From: Anaerolineae bacterium
GTDB taxonomy: Bacteria; Chloroflexota; Anaerolineae; Aggregatilineales; Phototrophicaceae
DNA: 64,000 nt
Assembly (NCBI GenBank): GCA_022843745.1
Contig: JALHNB010000028.1
Coordinates: 1-64,000, forward strand
Reading direction: 5' to 3'
A program made the position numbers and the translations under genes. Under the pieces are notes generated by a model. That model had not been told where the DNA came from, did no database searches, and saw nothing but the letters and a program-made list of their open reading frames with translations. Below are positions 15,061-24,026 of this stretch, in pieces. The stretch's first letter is position 1, and each line of letters begins with the position of its first letter.

Positions 15061-15972
15061 ATGCCTGCCAAAATTGTTGTCGTCGGCAGTTTTAATATGG
15101 ATTTGACCGCCTATATGGAACGCCTCCCACGACCCGGCGAAACGCTGAACGGGCGGCAGTTTGTCACTGGCCCCGGTGGTAAAGGCTCGAATCAGGCGGT
15201 TGCAGCGGCGCGTTTGGGCGCGGAAGTGACGTTTATCGGGCGCGTTGGTCATGATGTTTTCGCCGACTCAGCGCTCAACATCTGGAAACAAGAGCGTATC
15301 AACACCGAATATGTTGTTCGTGATCCTGAATATGCGACAGGAGTCGCACCGATCTGGGTGGATGCGCAGGGCGAAAACAGTATCGTGGTTGTCCTGGGCG
15401 CGAATCTGGCAGTCAGTCCCGCTGATATTGATCGCGCTGCGGATGTGATCGCTGAAGCGGATATTCTGGTCACGCAGCTTGAGATTAATTATGACGCTGC
15501 TGCTTATGCGCTCAAAATCGCAAAGGAAAAAGGTATTGTCACGATTTTGAATCCTGCCCCGGCGGGCAAACTCGCTCCCGAAGTTCTGGCGCTGGCGGAT
15601 TATTTAACGCCGAACGAAACTGAACTTGAAGTGCTGACTGGAAAAACAGGTGTTTCGGTTGAGGCAGCGGCGCGTTCACTGCTGACTCGCGATGGTCAAA
15701 CAGTTGTCGTGACATTGGGGGCGCAAGGGGCGCAGTGGGTCAATCAATCTGGCACAGGGCAGATTCCGACATTTCCGGTCAAAGTGGTCGATTCGACGGG
15801 CGCAGGTGATGCTTTTAACGCTGGCTTGGCGGTTGCGCTAGCCGAGGGTAAAAATCTGACTGATGCGATCACATTTGCCAATGCGACGGCAGGATTGTGC
15901 GTAACCAAACCCGGCACGACATTGAGTATGCCACGCCGCGATGAGGTCGAAGCGCTCTTGAAACGTAATTAG
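15061..15972 (+). CDS. rbsK: Ribokinase (PfkB family)
   Basis: A 303-residue carbohydrate kinase. PfkB signature 1 appears as GPGGKGSNQAVAAARLG (residues 38-54) and signature 2 as DSTGAGDAFNAGLAVA near residue 242, with the catalytic Asp in GAGD. The N-terminus VVGSFNMDLTAYMERLPRPGET is typical of ribokinases. It phosphorylates ribose (or a related sugar) with ATP in the cytosol. AAGGA precedes the ATG by ten bases. It is followed after three bases by hexulose-phosphate synthase, placing ribose-5-phosphate supply beside ribulose-monophosphate chemistry. Confidence 0.88.
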   Translation: MPAKIVVVGSFNMDLTAYMERLPRPGETLNGRQFVTGPGGKGSNQAVAAARLGAEVTFIGRVGHDVFADSALNIWKQERINTEYVVRDPEYATGVAPIWVDAQGENSIVVVLGANLAVSPADIDRAADVIAEADILVTQLEINYDAAAYALKIAKEKGIVTILNPAPAGKLAPEVLALADYLTPNETELEVLTGKTGVSVEAAARSLLTRDGQTVVVTLGAQGAQWVNQSGTGQIPTFPVKVVDSTGAGDAFNAGLAVALAEGKNLTDAITFANATAGLCVTKPGTTLSMPRRDEVEALLKRN

Positions 15973-15975
15973 CGC

Positions 15976-16599
15976 ATGAAATTACAACTGGCTCTGGATG
16001 GTAATTTGCAGGATAGCCTCGCGATTTTGGAGGCGGTATCTGGCATTGTCGATGTTGCGGAGATCGGCACACCGCTGATTTATCGCGAGGGCATGAACGC
16101 CGTCCGAAAAATTCGTGAGCGATTCCCGACATTAACATTATTGGCTGACTTCAAGATTATGGACGCAGGCGAAGAGGAAGCGATTATTGCCTTTGATGCA
16201 GGCTGCGATTTTGTCACCGTACTGGGCGTGACGCAGGATTCGACTATTCGCGGTGCAGTTGCCGCTGCCCGGCGTTTTGGCAAACAGATCGTCGCTGATT
16301 TGATGCAGGTGGGCGACCCTGTGAAACGGGGGCGAGAACTTCTAAACCTCGGCTGTGATTATCTGTGCGCACATACCGCTTATGATTTGCAGAAAGCAGG
16401 CGAGTCGCCATTGAAGACACTGAAATCGCTGCGTCAGGAACTCGATCACGCGCCTTTGGCTGTTGCCGGTGGGATTAGCTTGTCCACGATAGACGCAATT
16501 GTCACGCTCCAGCCGGATATTCTGATTGTGGGCGGAGCGATTACTCGTGCATCTAACCCCTCTCAAGCCGCATTAGCGCTGCGCGAGAGGATACGATGA
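15976..16599 (+). CDS. hxlA: 3-hexulose-6-phosphate synthase
   Basis: A 207-residue (beta/alpha)8 enzyme of the orotidine-monophosphate decarboxylase suprafamily. LALD near the start, EIGTPL, the DxKxxD motif as DFKIMD (residues 56-61), HTAYDLQ and a late GGAIT phosphate site are all seen. The same fold includes 3-keto-L-gulonate-6-phosphate decarboxylase, but the overlapping downstream isomerase makes hexulose-phosphate synthase far more likely: formaldehyde plus ribulose-5-phosphate to 3-hexulose-6-phosphate, reversible. Its end overlaps the next ATG by four bases. Confidence 0.82.
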   Translation: MKLQLALDGNLQDSLAILEAVSGIVDVAEIGTPLIYREGMNAVRKIRERFPTLTLLADFKIMDAGEEEAIIAFDAGCDFVTVLGVTQDSTIRGAVAAARRFGKQIVADLMQVGDPVKRGRELLNLGCDYLCAHTAYDLQKAGESPLKTLKSLRQELDHAPLAVAGGISLSTIDAIVTLQPDILIVGGAITRASNPSQAALALRERIR

Positions 16600-17159
16600 G
16601 CGATTATCAACAGCTTACGCAGGCCATTCTGAAGGAAATTGACGACTCTTTGCGCTCCGTGTCGCCGGATTCGCTGGATACTTTGCGACAGATGATTAGT
16701 AGCGCGGCGCATATTTACATCGCGGGAAAAGGACGCTCAGGTTTGTATATGCGGGCTTTTGCCATGCGCCTGATGCACCTGGGCTTGAATGTCCATGTGA
16801 TTGATGACGTGACAACGCCGGGAATCCGCGAAGACGACCTGCTGATTATCGGCTCTGGGTCTGGCGGGACGGCCTCGCTGGTAAATTACGCCGAAAAAGC
16901 GAAAAAAATCGGTGCTCAGGTGGCGCTCGTTACCGCTGCGAAAACGTCGCTGATTGGGAATAGTGCCGATCATGTCGTTTATATTTCCGCGCCAACGCCG
17001 AAGACCCCAACCGCCGCTGGCAAAACCTCGATTCAGCCGATGGCAAACTTATTTGAGCAGACGTTGGCGCTGCTTCTCGACGTGGTGACGATCCAGTTGA
17101 TGACTGATCTGGACATGAATAGTGAACAGATGTTTACGCGCCACGCGAATTTGGAATAG
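16596..17159 (+). CDS. hxlB: 6-phospho-3-hexuloisomerase
   Basis: A 187-residue SIS-domain isomerase. IYIAGKGRSGLYMRAFAMRLMHLG (from about residue 37) and IGSGSGGTASL are the sugar-phosphate-binding turns, and PMANLFEQTLALLLD near the end matches the family (usual P-x-G-T-x-F-E region). It converts 3-hexulose-6-phosphate to fructose-6-phosphate, the partner step to HxlA. The ATGA overlap with hxlA means coupled translation. Operon role: formaldehyde fixation/detoxification, or in reverse pentose-phosphate supply. Confidence 0.87.
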   Translation: MSDYQQLTQAILKEIDDSLRSVSPDSLDTLRQMISSAAHIYIAGKGRSGLYMRAFAMRLMHLGLNVHVIDDVTTPGIREDDLLIIGSGSGGTASLVNYAEKAKKIGAQVALVTAAKTSLIGNSADHVVYISAPTPKTPTAAGKTSIQPMANLFEQTLALLLDVVTIQLMTDLDMNSEQMFTRHANLE

Positions 17160-17312
17160 CCGGGGCGAAAATCGTGGGTAAATGAACCAGATCGCGGAAA
17201 CGCTTCAGCCGAACCTTGCGGAACAGGCTGTGTATGAGAAAATTCACCTGAATACTTGAAGCTAGTTTTATCATTAACTGGTACCGATTGATGAGATGAT
17301 TGCTGAGGCAGA

Positions 17313-18242
17313 ATGAAGTTGCAGACTGTAACCGGCCTGATTCCGGTTGAAAACGTAAAATTAGCCGATGGACACGCGCACATTTGGATTAACCCGCCGC
17401 CAGACGCGGATTATGATGTGCCGATCCTGGATGATACCGATGCGATTCTGACCGAACTACACGAGATTCGCGAGGCAGGCGTGACGACGGTGATTGACTG
17501 CCAGCCGGGAGGCTGTGGACGCGATGCACGGATGCTGGTGCGGCTTTCGCAGGCAACGGATTTGCAGGTGGCTGCCGTGACCGGATTTCATCGGCAGAAA
17601 TATTATCCGCCGAAAAGTTGGTTGTGGACAGCACCGCCGGAACTGGCTGCCGATTATTTTATCGGTGAGCTGGAAGATGGGATGAATGAAACAGGCGGCA
17701 CGATTCCTGCGACGGTGGTCAAAGTCGGTTATGAAGGGGTGATTGACGGGCAGACGAAAGCGTTGATGGAAGCTGCCTCCGAAGCGTCGCGTCAAACCGG
17801 GGCAGCCATTTTGTTTCATACTGAAGCAGGCGAAAACGTCGAAGCGCTGCTGCCATTTTTCACCGATTACAAGATTTCACCTGGGCGTTTGTACCTGTGC
17901 CACATGGATAAGCGTCCCGACCTCGGTTTGCATCGTGAATTGGCGCAGGCAGGCGTTTTGCTCGGCTACGACACATTTCTGCGCCCTCAATATGAGCCGG
18001 AGCAAAACCTATGGCCTCTGCTCAAGGGCATGGTCGCGGCGGGTTTGGGCGGGCAGATCGCGCTGGGGTTGGATGCAGCGAAGCCGACGATGTGGGCGCA
18101 GATGGGCGCGGAATTCGGCCTTTTGGCGCTGCCACGTTTGATCGTGCCACGCCTGCGTGACGAAGGTATAGATAAAGCGACGGTTGCAGGTTTGACCGGG
18201 CAAAATGTGGCGCGGTTTTTGGTGCGGCAGCCCGTCGCGTGA
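17313..18242 (+). CDS. Phosphotriesterase-family metal-dependent hydrolase
   Basis: A 309-residue amidohydrolase-superfamily protein. Metal-ligand motifs in order: DGHAHIW (His-x-His, residues 19-25), VVKVGYEG (the Lys that is carboxylated in this family), LFHTEAGE, LCHMDKRPD, and LGLDAAKPTMW (Asp). This layout is that of phosphotriesterase-like lactonases and PHP proteins, which hydrolyse lactones or phosphate esters. It is separated from hxlB by 153 bases and is transcribed in the same direction; a sugar-lactone hydrolase would fit the surroundings. The true substrate is unknown. Confidence 0.8.
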   Translation: MKLQTVTGLIPVENVKLADGHAHIWINPPPDADYDVPILDDTDAILTELHEIREAGVTTVIDCQPGGCGRDARMLVRLSQATDLQVAAVTGFHRQKYYPPKSWLWTAPPELAADYFIGELEDGMNETGGTIPATVVKVGYEGVIDGQTKALMEAASEASRQTGAAILFHTEAGENVEALLPFFTDYKISPGRLYLCHMDKRPDLGLHRELAQAGVLLGYDTFLRPQYEPEQNLWPLLKGMVAAGLGGQIALGLDAAKPTMWAQMGAEFGLLALPRLIVPRLRDEGIDKATVAGLTGQNVARFLVRQPVA

Positions 18243-18267
18243 TTTTTGAACCTTGTCGCGTTTCAAC

Positions 18268-18309
18268 CGAATTGTTCGCACGACTTAACGAAGCCGCGCG
18301 AACAATTCG
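18268..18309. terminator. Long hairpin between convergent genes
   Basis: CGAATTGTTCGC (18268-18279) and GCGAACAATTCG (18298-18309) form a perfect 12-bp stem around an 18-base loop. It lies between the convergent hydrolase and beta-helix genes. No strong T-run follows, so termination is inferred from position. Confidence 0.6.
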
Positions 18310-18322
18310 ATCAATCAGGCCT

Positions 18323-20446
18323 TTATTTGCGCGGCCCAACCTTGCTCATATCAATTGGGATGAAGCCCAACGCCAGCGCGGGCGAGTCCGGCGCTAGTGT
18401 GAAATCCCCCGCCTCAATATTTTTGAATTTCGGATCAGCGATGATCGAGTGATGGTCGTAACCGAGCGCCTGCCATGCCGACCATGCGAGGCTGGGTTTG
18501 GCCTTCGGGGCATGATGGGTTCCGGTGTTTATCAGAACAGGGTCGCCCGTTACGCTCCAATACAGATTCAGATCGCAAAATAAGTTGCCCATGCTGTAGT
18601 CGTTGGCGTATCCACCCATCCAGAAGGGCTGATCGCGGCTGATGGTAATATTGCGCTCGAATGTCAGCGCAATTCGCTCTTTTTCGATGCGGCTGATGGA
18701 AAGCTGCGCATGTGCGCCGAACGCCCAGATATTATTGCGGATGATATTTTCGCGCCCATAATGCTGGTGAAATGCCTGATGGCTGGTGTTATAACCGATA
18801 TTGTTCTCGACAATGATATGTGAACTGCCCTCATCGGTGTAAATTGCCCAGCCGCCATAGGTATCGCTGGTAATATCATGAACGAGGTTGCCGCGAATCA
18901 CCGTTCCCGGTTGAACACCGAGCGTGTAAATGCCGCCCATATCGTCCAGCCACGCGAACCCAAGATCATGGATATGATTGTGCTCGATATGGTTATCGCG
19001 GCTGACATTTTCGATAAAGCCCCACACCCAGCCAGACGAAATACCGCTGTAAAACAGGTGGTGAATGTGATTATGGGAGATCGTATTGCCGAAGCTGTGC
19101 CGCGCCAGAACGCCGACTCCGCTGTGAAACACGAGTCCAGAATCATAAATCTCGTTGTCAGTGATCTGATTATTGCCTGTCTGAGTTGCGCGCGGGGCAG
19201 ACGCATCACCGCCATTGATTTTGAAACCGCCAGCGCCCAAATCCGTAAGCGTATTGCCGACGAATCGGTTGCCCAAACAGCCGTCATCAATTTCAACCCC
19301 ATACCAGCCTGCGTGCTGAATGGTGCAATTTTCGAACGAGCAGTAATGCGCGAAATTGAGATAAACCACGCCGGGTATGCCCACCGCGCCTTGCGGATAA
19401 GCCGCAAATTCCCAATCAGGGAGTGCTAGGTAGTCATGATCTGCAACCGTTTCAGACAGCCAGCCACCTCTGGGTAGCTCCCATTCACCGTGTTCAAAAA
19501 TCAGGCCTTCGAATTTCAGATATTCAACCGGGCGCTCAGCAGTACCGATCAATTTCAGCAGTTGGGTCAGGCGGGGCGCGAAAACTTCGGCGGTTTCCGG
19601 TGTTTCGCCGGGCAGGGGGATGTAATACAATTTCCCTGTCGCACGTTCCAGATACCACTCACCTGGCTCAGTCAGACCTTCAAAAACGTTATCAATGTAA
19701 TAACGTGAACCGTCATTGTCGATCTGCATTTCGGGTGAAACGGTCAACGCCAGCCGAAACATGCTGCATCGTGATGAGGTGGCAAGGTTCGCCTCAGCGT
19801 CGAAATTGGTGATCGGCATTCGCTCCTCGATCCAGCGATGCAGGGCGACGACCTCGACATCTTCCAGATTTTGCCAGTTTTGCATTTCGCCGGGTCTGGT
19901 ATAAAACTGGAATGAGCCGATCTGATAATCCGGAATTTTGTTGCCGGGTACGTGATAGGCTGGCCCTGGAACACCCGTGATGCGATAAAAATCTTCGGGT
20001 GTCGAGTCGCGCGTCACTTTGGGCAAGCGGGCGCGTGTCCGGCGCTGACCGTTGACGAATAACTGCCGAAAATACCAACTGCCGTTAGCGACTTCAGGAA
20101 CGATGGTCGTCCACACAGCCTGACCGTTAAGCATTTCAATCTGCCAGGCTGTGATGGGCGAGCCACCGTCGAAAATCGGCTGTTCGCCGGGATAGGCCAT
20201 GTAACGCACTGGGGCAGAGTCCTCTGGACGAAACACCAGTGGATCAATCATGTGGTAGCGACCTCCCCGAATCTGGAAGGTGATTACCCCGGCAATCTGC
20301 CCAGTCTGTTTGAGATAGCGCACATGATCGCGGGCTTTAAGAATAGTTGCGAAGGGGCCATCGGTTTTAGCGGTATTGGGTTCGGGTAGAGTCCCTGACC
20401 AGCCATCATTACCGTTTGTTGCGACGAAGAAAGTTTGTTCACTCAT
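18323..20446 (-). CDS. Right-handed parallel beta-helix repeat protein
   Basis: A 706-residue protein. The N-terminus FFVATNGNDGWSGTLPEPN leads into GPFATILKARDHVR, a typical pectate-lyase-like beginning. From about residue 330 to 600 short repeats rich in Asn, Gly and His (NRFVGNTLTDLGAGG, NQITDNEIYDSG, NTISHNHIHHLFYSG, NHIEHNHIHDLGFAW, TVIRGNLVHDITSDT) form the rungs of a parallel beta-helix. Such domains occur in polysaccharide lyases, epimerases and glycosidases. The start at 20446 (AGGGAT upstream) is preferred to 20527. No signal peptide is visible, which is odd for an enzyme expected to meet polymers. Confidence 0.83.
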   Translation of the reverse strand: MSEQTFFVATNGNDGWSGTLPEPNTAKTDGPFATILKARDHVRYLKQTGQIAGVITFQIRGGRYHMIDPLVFRPEDSAPVRYMAYPGEQPIFDGGSPITAWQIEMLNGQAVWTTIVPEVANGSWYFRQLFVNGQRRTRARLPKVTRDSTPEDFYRITGVPGPAYHVPGNKIPDYQIGSFQFYTRPGEMQNWQNLEDVEVVALHRWIEERMPITNFDAEANLATSSRCSMFRLALTVSPEMQIDNDGSRYYIDNVFEGLTEPGEWYLERATGKLYYIPLPGETPETAEVFAPRLTQLLKLIGTAERPVEYLKFEGLIFEHGEWELPRGGWLSETVADHDYLALPDWEFAAYPQGAVGIPGVVYLNFAHYCSFENCTIQHAGWYGVEIDDGCLGNRFVGNTLTDLGAGGFKINGGDASAPRATQTGNNQITDNEIYDSGLVFHSGVGVLARHSFGNTISHNHIHHLFYSGISSGWVWGFIENVSRDNHIEHNHIHDLGFAWLDDMGGIYTLGVQPGTVIRGNLVHDITSDTYGGWAIYTDEGSSHIIVENNIGYNTSHQAFHQHYGRENIIRNNIWAFGAHAQLSISRIEKERIALTFERNITISRDQPFWMGGYANDYSMGNLFCDLNLYWSVTGDPVLINTGTHHAPKAKPSLAWSAWQALGYDHHSIIADPKFKNIEAGDFTLAPDSPALALGFIPIDMSKVGPRK

Positions 20447-20585
20447 TTTAATATCCCTAATGTTGTTTTCGCACGTATAGGGATTATAGCTAGCAGGAAT
20501 TGCTCGGATAGATTGATCTAGTGCCAAGTGTTGGTATCAGATAAATGTCTTTTGAGATCCTACAGATTCTACAGAAAGCTGGTCG

Positions 20586-21629
20586 TTAAAATTCTGACCC
20601 ATGAGGCTGCAAAATTGTTTTGATGCCACTTTTGCTTTCGAATCCCTCAAACGCCTGCTGCCAATCCGTCACATCATAAATGTGCGTAATCAACGGCTTG
20701 GTCTGCACCATGCCGCTTTTCAGGAGTTGCAGCGCACGAATCCACGAAGGTGGCGTGCTGGCGTTGCTGCCTGTCATGACAAGTTCCTTGTAGCAAATCT
20801 GATCCATATCCCAGGCAATCGACTTGCCGAAAAGTCCGATTTGCACGTAGCGTCCACGCCGCCGCACCAGAGTCAGCAGTTGAACAGCGGCAGCACCCGC
20901 GCCGGAACATTCGTAAACGACATCCGCGCCCAAACCTTCCGGCGTGAGATCGCGAATCAGCGTTTCCGGCTCATCGCGCTGCACATTAATGGTATAGTCC
21001 GCGCCCAGACTGCGGGCCAGTTCAAGCCGATGTTCGTCGCCATTCTTACCAAGAACGACAGCTATAGCACCCGCCGCCTTGACAACTTGAAGCGTAAGCA
21101 GGCCAATCGCACCCGGCCCCGCGATGACGGCAATGTCACCCGGCAAAACGGTTGGCGTATCGAGAACGCCATGCACGACGCAAGCCAGCGGCTCAGTGAG
21201 TGCGCCGGATTGAAAATCGACGTTTTCCGGCAGCAGGTGAATATTTTTCGCCGGAACAATGACATAATTCGTGAATCCGCCGTTCACCGCCGAGCCAATC
21301 GAGCGACGGTTCAGGCACAGATTGCTCTGTCCATTGCGGCAATATCGGCAAACGCCGCAGGTCGAAAAATAGGTTTCTGTCGTCACACGACTACCGATTT
21401 CGAGTCCAGTCACACCTGCACCAAACCCAACTATTTCGCCAGCGACTTCATGCCCCAGCACGACAGGCGGAAACGAGCGAAATTCGTCTTTGTAGATGTG
21501 CAAATCTGTCCCGCAGATGCCCGCCGCAGCGATGCGAATTTTGACCTGACCGCTTTCCGGCATCGGTTCGGGGATGTCGCGCAGCTCGACGTTGCCGACT
21601 CCACGCGCGATTTTCATGACTGCTTTCAC
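20586..21629 (-). CDS. Zinc-dependent medium-chain alcohol/polyol dehydrogenase
   Basis: A 347-residue MDR enzyme. The catalytic zinc site begins with [10 protein letters not shown] (Cys about 39) and [10 protein letters not shown]; the structural zinc set is [16 protein letters not shown] (around residues 91-106); the cofactor loop is [14 protein letters not shown]. The family covers sorbitol, threonine and galactitol dehydrogenases; here a sugar alcohol or sugar acid oxidation is likely. ATG 21629 follows AAAGGAGTTTTCCG. It lies downstream of a TIM-barrel isomerase gene, separated by an inverted heptamer array. Confidence 0.9.
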   Translation of the reverse strand: MKAVMKIARGVGNVELRDIPEPMPESGQVKIRIAAAGICGTDLHIYKDEFRSFPPVVLGHEVAGEIVGFGAGVTGLEIGSRVTTETYFSTCGVCRYCRNGQSNLCLNRRSIGSAVNGGFTNYVIVPAKNIHLLPENVDFQSGALTEPLACVVHGVLDTPTVLPGDIAVIAGPGAIGLLTLQVVKAAGAIAVVLGKNGDEHRLELARSLGADYTINVQRDEPETLIRDLTPEGLGADVVYECSGAGAAAVQLLTLVRRRGRYVQIGLFGKSIAWDMDQICYKELVMTGSNASTPPSWIRALQLLKSGMVQTKPLITHIYDVTDWQQAFEGFESKSGIKTILQPHGSEF

Positions 21630-21640
21630 GGAAAACTCCT

Positions 21641-21682
21641 TTAGCTGTTAGTCGTTAGTCGCTAGTCATTAGCTCTTAGCTA
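21641..21682 (+). repeat. Tandem heptamer array (left arm)
   Basis: Six successive 7-mers of pattern YTAGYYR (TTAGCTG, TTAGTCG, TTAGTCG, CTAGTCA, TTAGCTC, TTAGCTA) run without a break. Confidence 0.75.
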
Positions 21683-21725
21683 AAAACCTAGAATTTGATA
21701 TATAAGCTATCTATACGATAACCAT

Positions 21726-21757
21726 CTAGCAGCTAATGACTATGGACTAATGACTTA
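21726..21757 (-). repeat. Tandem heptamer array (inverted right arm)
   Basis: The complement strand reads TTAGTCC, ATAGTCA, TTAGCTG as successive heptamers, an inverted partner of the array at 21641. It touches the 3' end of the isomerase gene. Confidence 0.65.
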
Positions 21758-22663
21758 ATACATAAACTGTTCGAGATAGCGCTTTGATTGGGTTAACGCA
21801 CGTTTGCGATCATCGAGCGAGTCTTCGTAAGCGCGATCTTCGACCTCGATACACACCGGGCCACGATAACCCACGTCTGTCAGTGCGGAGAAATATTGCC
21901 CCCAATTGACATCGCCCAATCCTGGCAGCTTAGGCACATGCCACGCCAGCATGAGAATGCCGCGATCATAGAGCGCATCCGGCACGATTTTTTCGTCTTT
22001 GGCATGGACGTGAATAAATTTGTGACCGAACTCGTGGATGCAACGCACATAGTCGATTTGCTGCCAGATGAGGTGCGAAGGATCAAAATTCAGGCCAAAG
22101 TGATCGCTGGGGATCGCCTCGAACATGCGCCGCCAGATGGAAGGCGAAATCGCGAGATTTTTCCCACCTGGCCACTCGTCCAGGCTGAACAGCATCGGGC
22201 AGTTTTCGATACCGACTTTGACATTTTGCGACTCGGCAAAAGCGATGATTGGCTTCCATGTTTGTTCGAACTGCGGCCAATTATCTTCAATGGATTTCGA
22301 TGGATCGCGCCCGATAAAGGTGTTCATGACGTTTACGCCGAGTAGTGCCGAGGCAGCGATTACTTTTTTGATGTGTTCGACATAAATGGCGCTTTCGGCA
22401 GCATCGGCAGCAAGCGGATTTGGATAATAGCCGAGGCCGGAAATCTGAACACCATATTTTGCTTGCAGGTCTTTGATTCGGGCGGCATCGGCAGCGGTGA
22501 AATTATGGACATCAATATGCGTAACCCCGGCGTAACGGCGCTCTGCCTTGCCAGCGGGCCAGCACATCACTTCGACACAGCCGAATCCCTGCTGCGCGGC
22601 GAAGGCCAACACCTCCTCCAGTGATAAATCTGGCAAAATGGCGCTCACAAATCCAAGTTGCAT
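21755..22663 (-). CDS. Sugar phosphate isomerase/epimerase family TIM-barrel protein
   Basis: A 302-residue xylose-isomerase-like TIM barrel. Ligand-type motifs: VGIENCPM (Glu, about residue 151), [10 protein letters not shown] (Asp/His, about 194-203), HVHAKDEK (His, about 219) and a late VCIEVEDR (Glu). The D-x-S-H and H-x-H-x-K-D pattern is that of inosose dehydratase/hydroxypyruvate isomerase-like enzymes. It is cytosolic. Transcribed toward the zinc dehydrogenase with the heptamer array between them. The substrate is not identified. Confidence 0.85.
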   Translation of the reverse strand: MQLGFVSAILPDLSLEEVLAFAAQQGFGCVEVMCWPAGKAERRYAGVTHIDVHNFTAADAARIKDLQAKYGVQISGLGYYPNPLAADAAESAIYVEHIKKVIAASALLGVNVMNTFIGRDPSKSIEDNWPQFEQTWKPIIAFAESQNVKVGIENCPMLFSLDEWPGGKNLAISPSIWRRMFEAIPSDHFGLNFDPSHLIWQQIDYVRCIHEFGHKFIHVHAKDEKIVPDALYDRGILMLAWHVPKLPGLGDVNWGQYFSALTDVGYRGPVCIEVEDRAYEDSLDDRKRALTQSKRYLEQFMY

Positions 22664-22836
22664 GATTCGTATCCTTTTAAAATGTTTATTGATCGGCGGC
22701 TGTTTTGAAAACGCCGTGATTGTAATAGTTAAGCCTTCAATTTGACCATTATATCGCTAATGAAATTCGCCTACGAAAATAGGTTTGCGGTACAATGACG
22801 TAAGTTTTAGAAATAATGTATCATTAGGAGTTTCGA

Positions 22837-23958
22837 ATGAAAATCGTTGAAGTGCGCGGTATCCCGTTGCGAGGCCGCATCCAAGAGGCCGGATGGGAAG
22901 ATGACATCGCGCGCGAAGACAATATGCAGACGATTATCGAGATTGTGACGGACGAAGGCTTGCGCGGTTATGGCAGTTCGTACACCAGTCTCGCATTGGT
23001 AGAAGGCTCACTACGGCTGCTGCGGCGCTGGATCGTCGGTCAAACGGCAATAGAGCCTGAACGTATCTCTGAAACACTGCATCAAAAAACTTTTTGGCAG
23101 GGACGTGGTGGCGCGGTCACACACACGATCAGCGGAGTCGATATTGCGCTGTGGGATTTGTTCGGGAAGATCACCGGGCAGCCCGTTGCGCGTTTGCTTG
23201 GCGGTTATTATCGTGACCGCATTAAACCCTATGGCTCAATTCTTTTTGATGAGCCGGATAAACTGCGGGATAAGCTGCTGGCTGTGAAAGGGCGGGGTTT
23301 CCGCGCGATCAAAATTGGCTGGGGGCCATTTGGACGTGTCAATAGCAAATTGGATGAGCTGCTGGTGCGGACTGCGCGTGAAACGGTTGGGCCGGATGTT
23401 GAACTCATGATTGATGCCGGAGCAAGTGATGAATTCTGGCCGCATTCCTTGAAGTGGGCGCTGGAAACAGCCCGGATGCTGGCAGATTATGATATTACCT
23501 GGTTTGAGGAAGCGCTCCCTCCCGACGATATTGATGATTTCGTGAAGCTGCGGGAGCTTTCGCCAGTACGCATTTCGGGCGGTGAAGTGCTGACACGTCG
23601 CCAGAGTTACATTCCCTGGATGGAGCGACGTGCATTTGACATTGTTCAGCCGGATTGCATCAAAGTCGGCGGCTTATCGGAAGCACGACGTATCGGATGG
23701 ATGGCGAACGATCATCAGATTTTGCTTGTGCCACACGGTTGGAATAATGCGGTGGGTTTAGCGGCGGATTTGCATCTGGTCGCGGCGATGCCGATCGCAG
23801 GCTGGGTAGAATATCTGACACCCTCGCAATTCATCGAAGACATTCTTGTGACCCCCTTTCAATTAGACGCTGATGGGATGCTGCCAATCCCCACCGGGCC
23901 GGGGCTGGGAATTGAACTGGATATGCAGGCCTTAGAAAGAATCGCACATTTGTCATAG
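22837..23958 (+). CDS. Mandelate racemase/muconate lactonizing enzyme superfamily protein
   Basis: A 373-residue enolase-superfamily enzyme. The N-terminal capping domain (MKIVEVRGIPL, TDEGLRGYG) precedes a barrel with general base Lys in IKIGWG, metal ligands in MIDAGAS (Asp), WFEEALP (Glu) and SGGEVL (Glu), and a catalytic His in PHGWNNAV. The His plus Lys arrangement fits the mandelate-racemase subgroup, mainly acid-sugar dehydratases. It abstracts the proton alpha to a carboxylate in a Mg2+-dependent way. TTAGGAG precedes the ATG by seven bases. It is divergent from the preceding isomerase gene. Confidence 0.88.
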   Translation: MKIVEVRGIPLRGRIQEAGWEDDIAREDNMQTIIEIVTDEGLRGYGSSYTSLALVEGSLRLLRRWIVGQTAIEPERISETLHQKTFWQGRGGAVTHTISGVDIALWDLFGKITGQPVARLLGGYYRDRIKPYGSILFDEPDKLRDKLLAVKGRGFRAIKIGWGPFGRVNSKLDELLVRTARETVGPDVELMIDAGASDEFWPHSLKWALETARMLADYDITWFEEALPPDDIDDFVKLRELSPVRISGGEVLTRRQSYIPWMERRAFDIVQPDCIKVGGLSEARRIGWMANDHQILLVPHGWNNAVGLAADLHLVAAMPIAGWVEYLTPSQFIEDILVTPFQLDADGMLPIPTGPGLGIELDMQALERIAHLS

Positions 23959-23965
23959 CGAGTAG

Positions 23966-23993
23966 TTGTGAAAAGCCAGTAACAAGATAGAAT
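23966..23993 (+). promoter_or_regulatory. Candidate promoter of the kinase-ATPase-TPR gene
   Basis: TTGTGA (23966-23971) and TAGAAT (23988-23993) are 16 bases apart, 33 bases before the ATG at 24027. Confidence 0.5.
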
Positions 23994-24026
23994 CATCGCT
24001 TCCTAAACTGTAAGTGGAGACCGAGC

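Noticed and set aside
20601-21644. 347-codon open frame on the plus strand across the zinc dehydrogenase gene
   Set aside because: It is the antisense mirror of a clear dehydrogenase gene, with no recognisable motifs.
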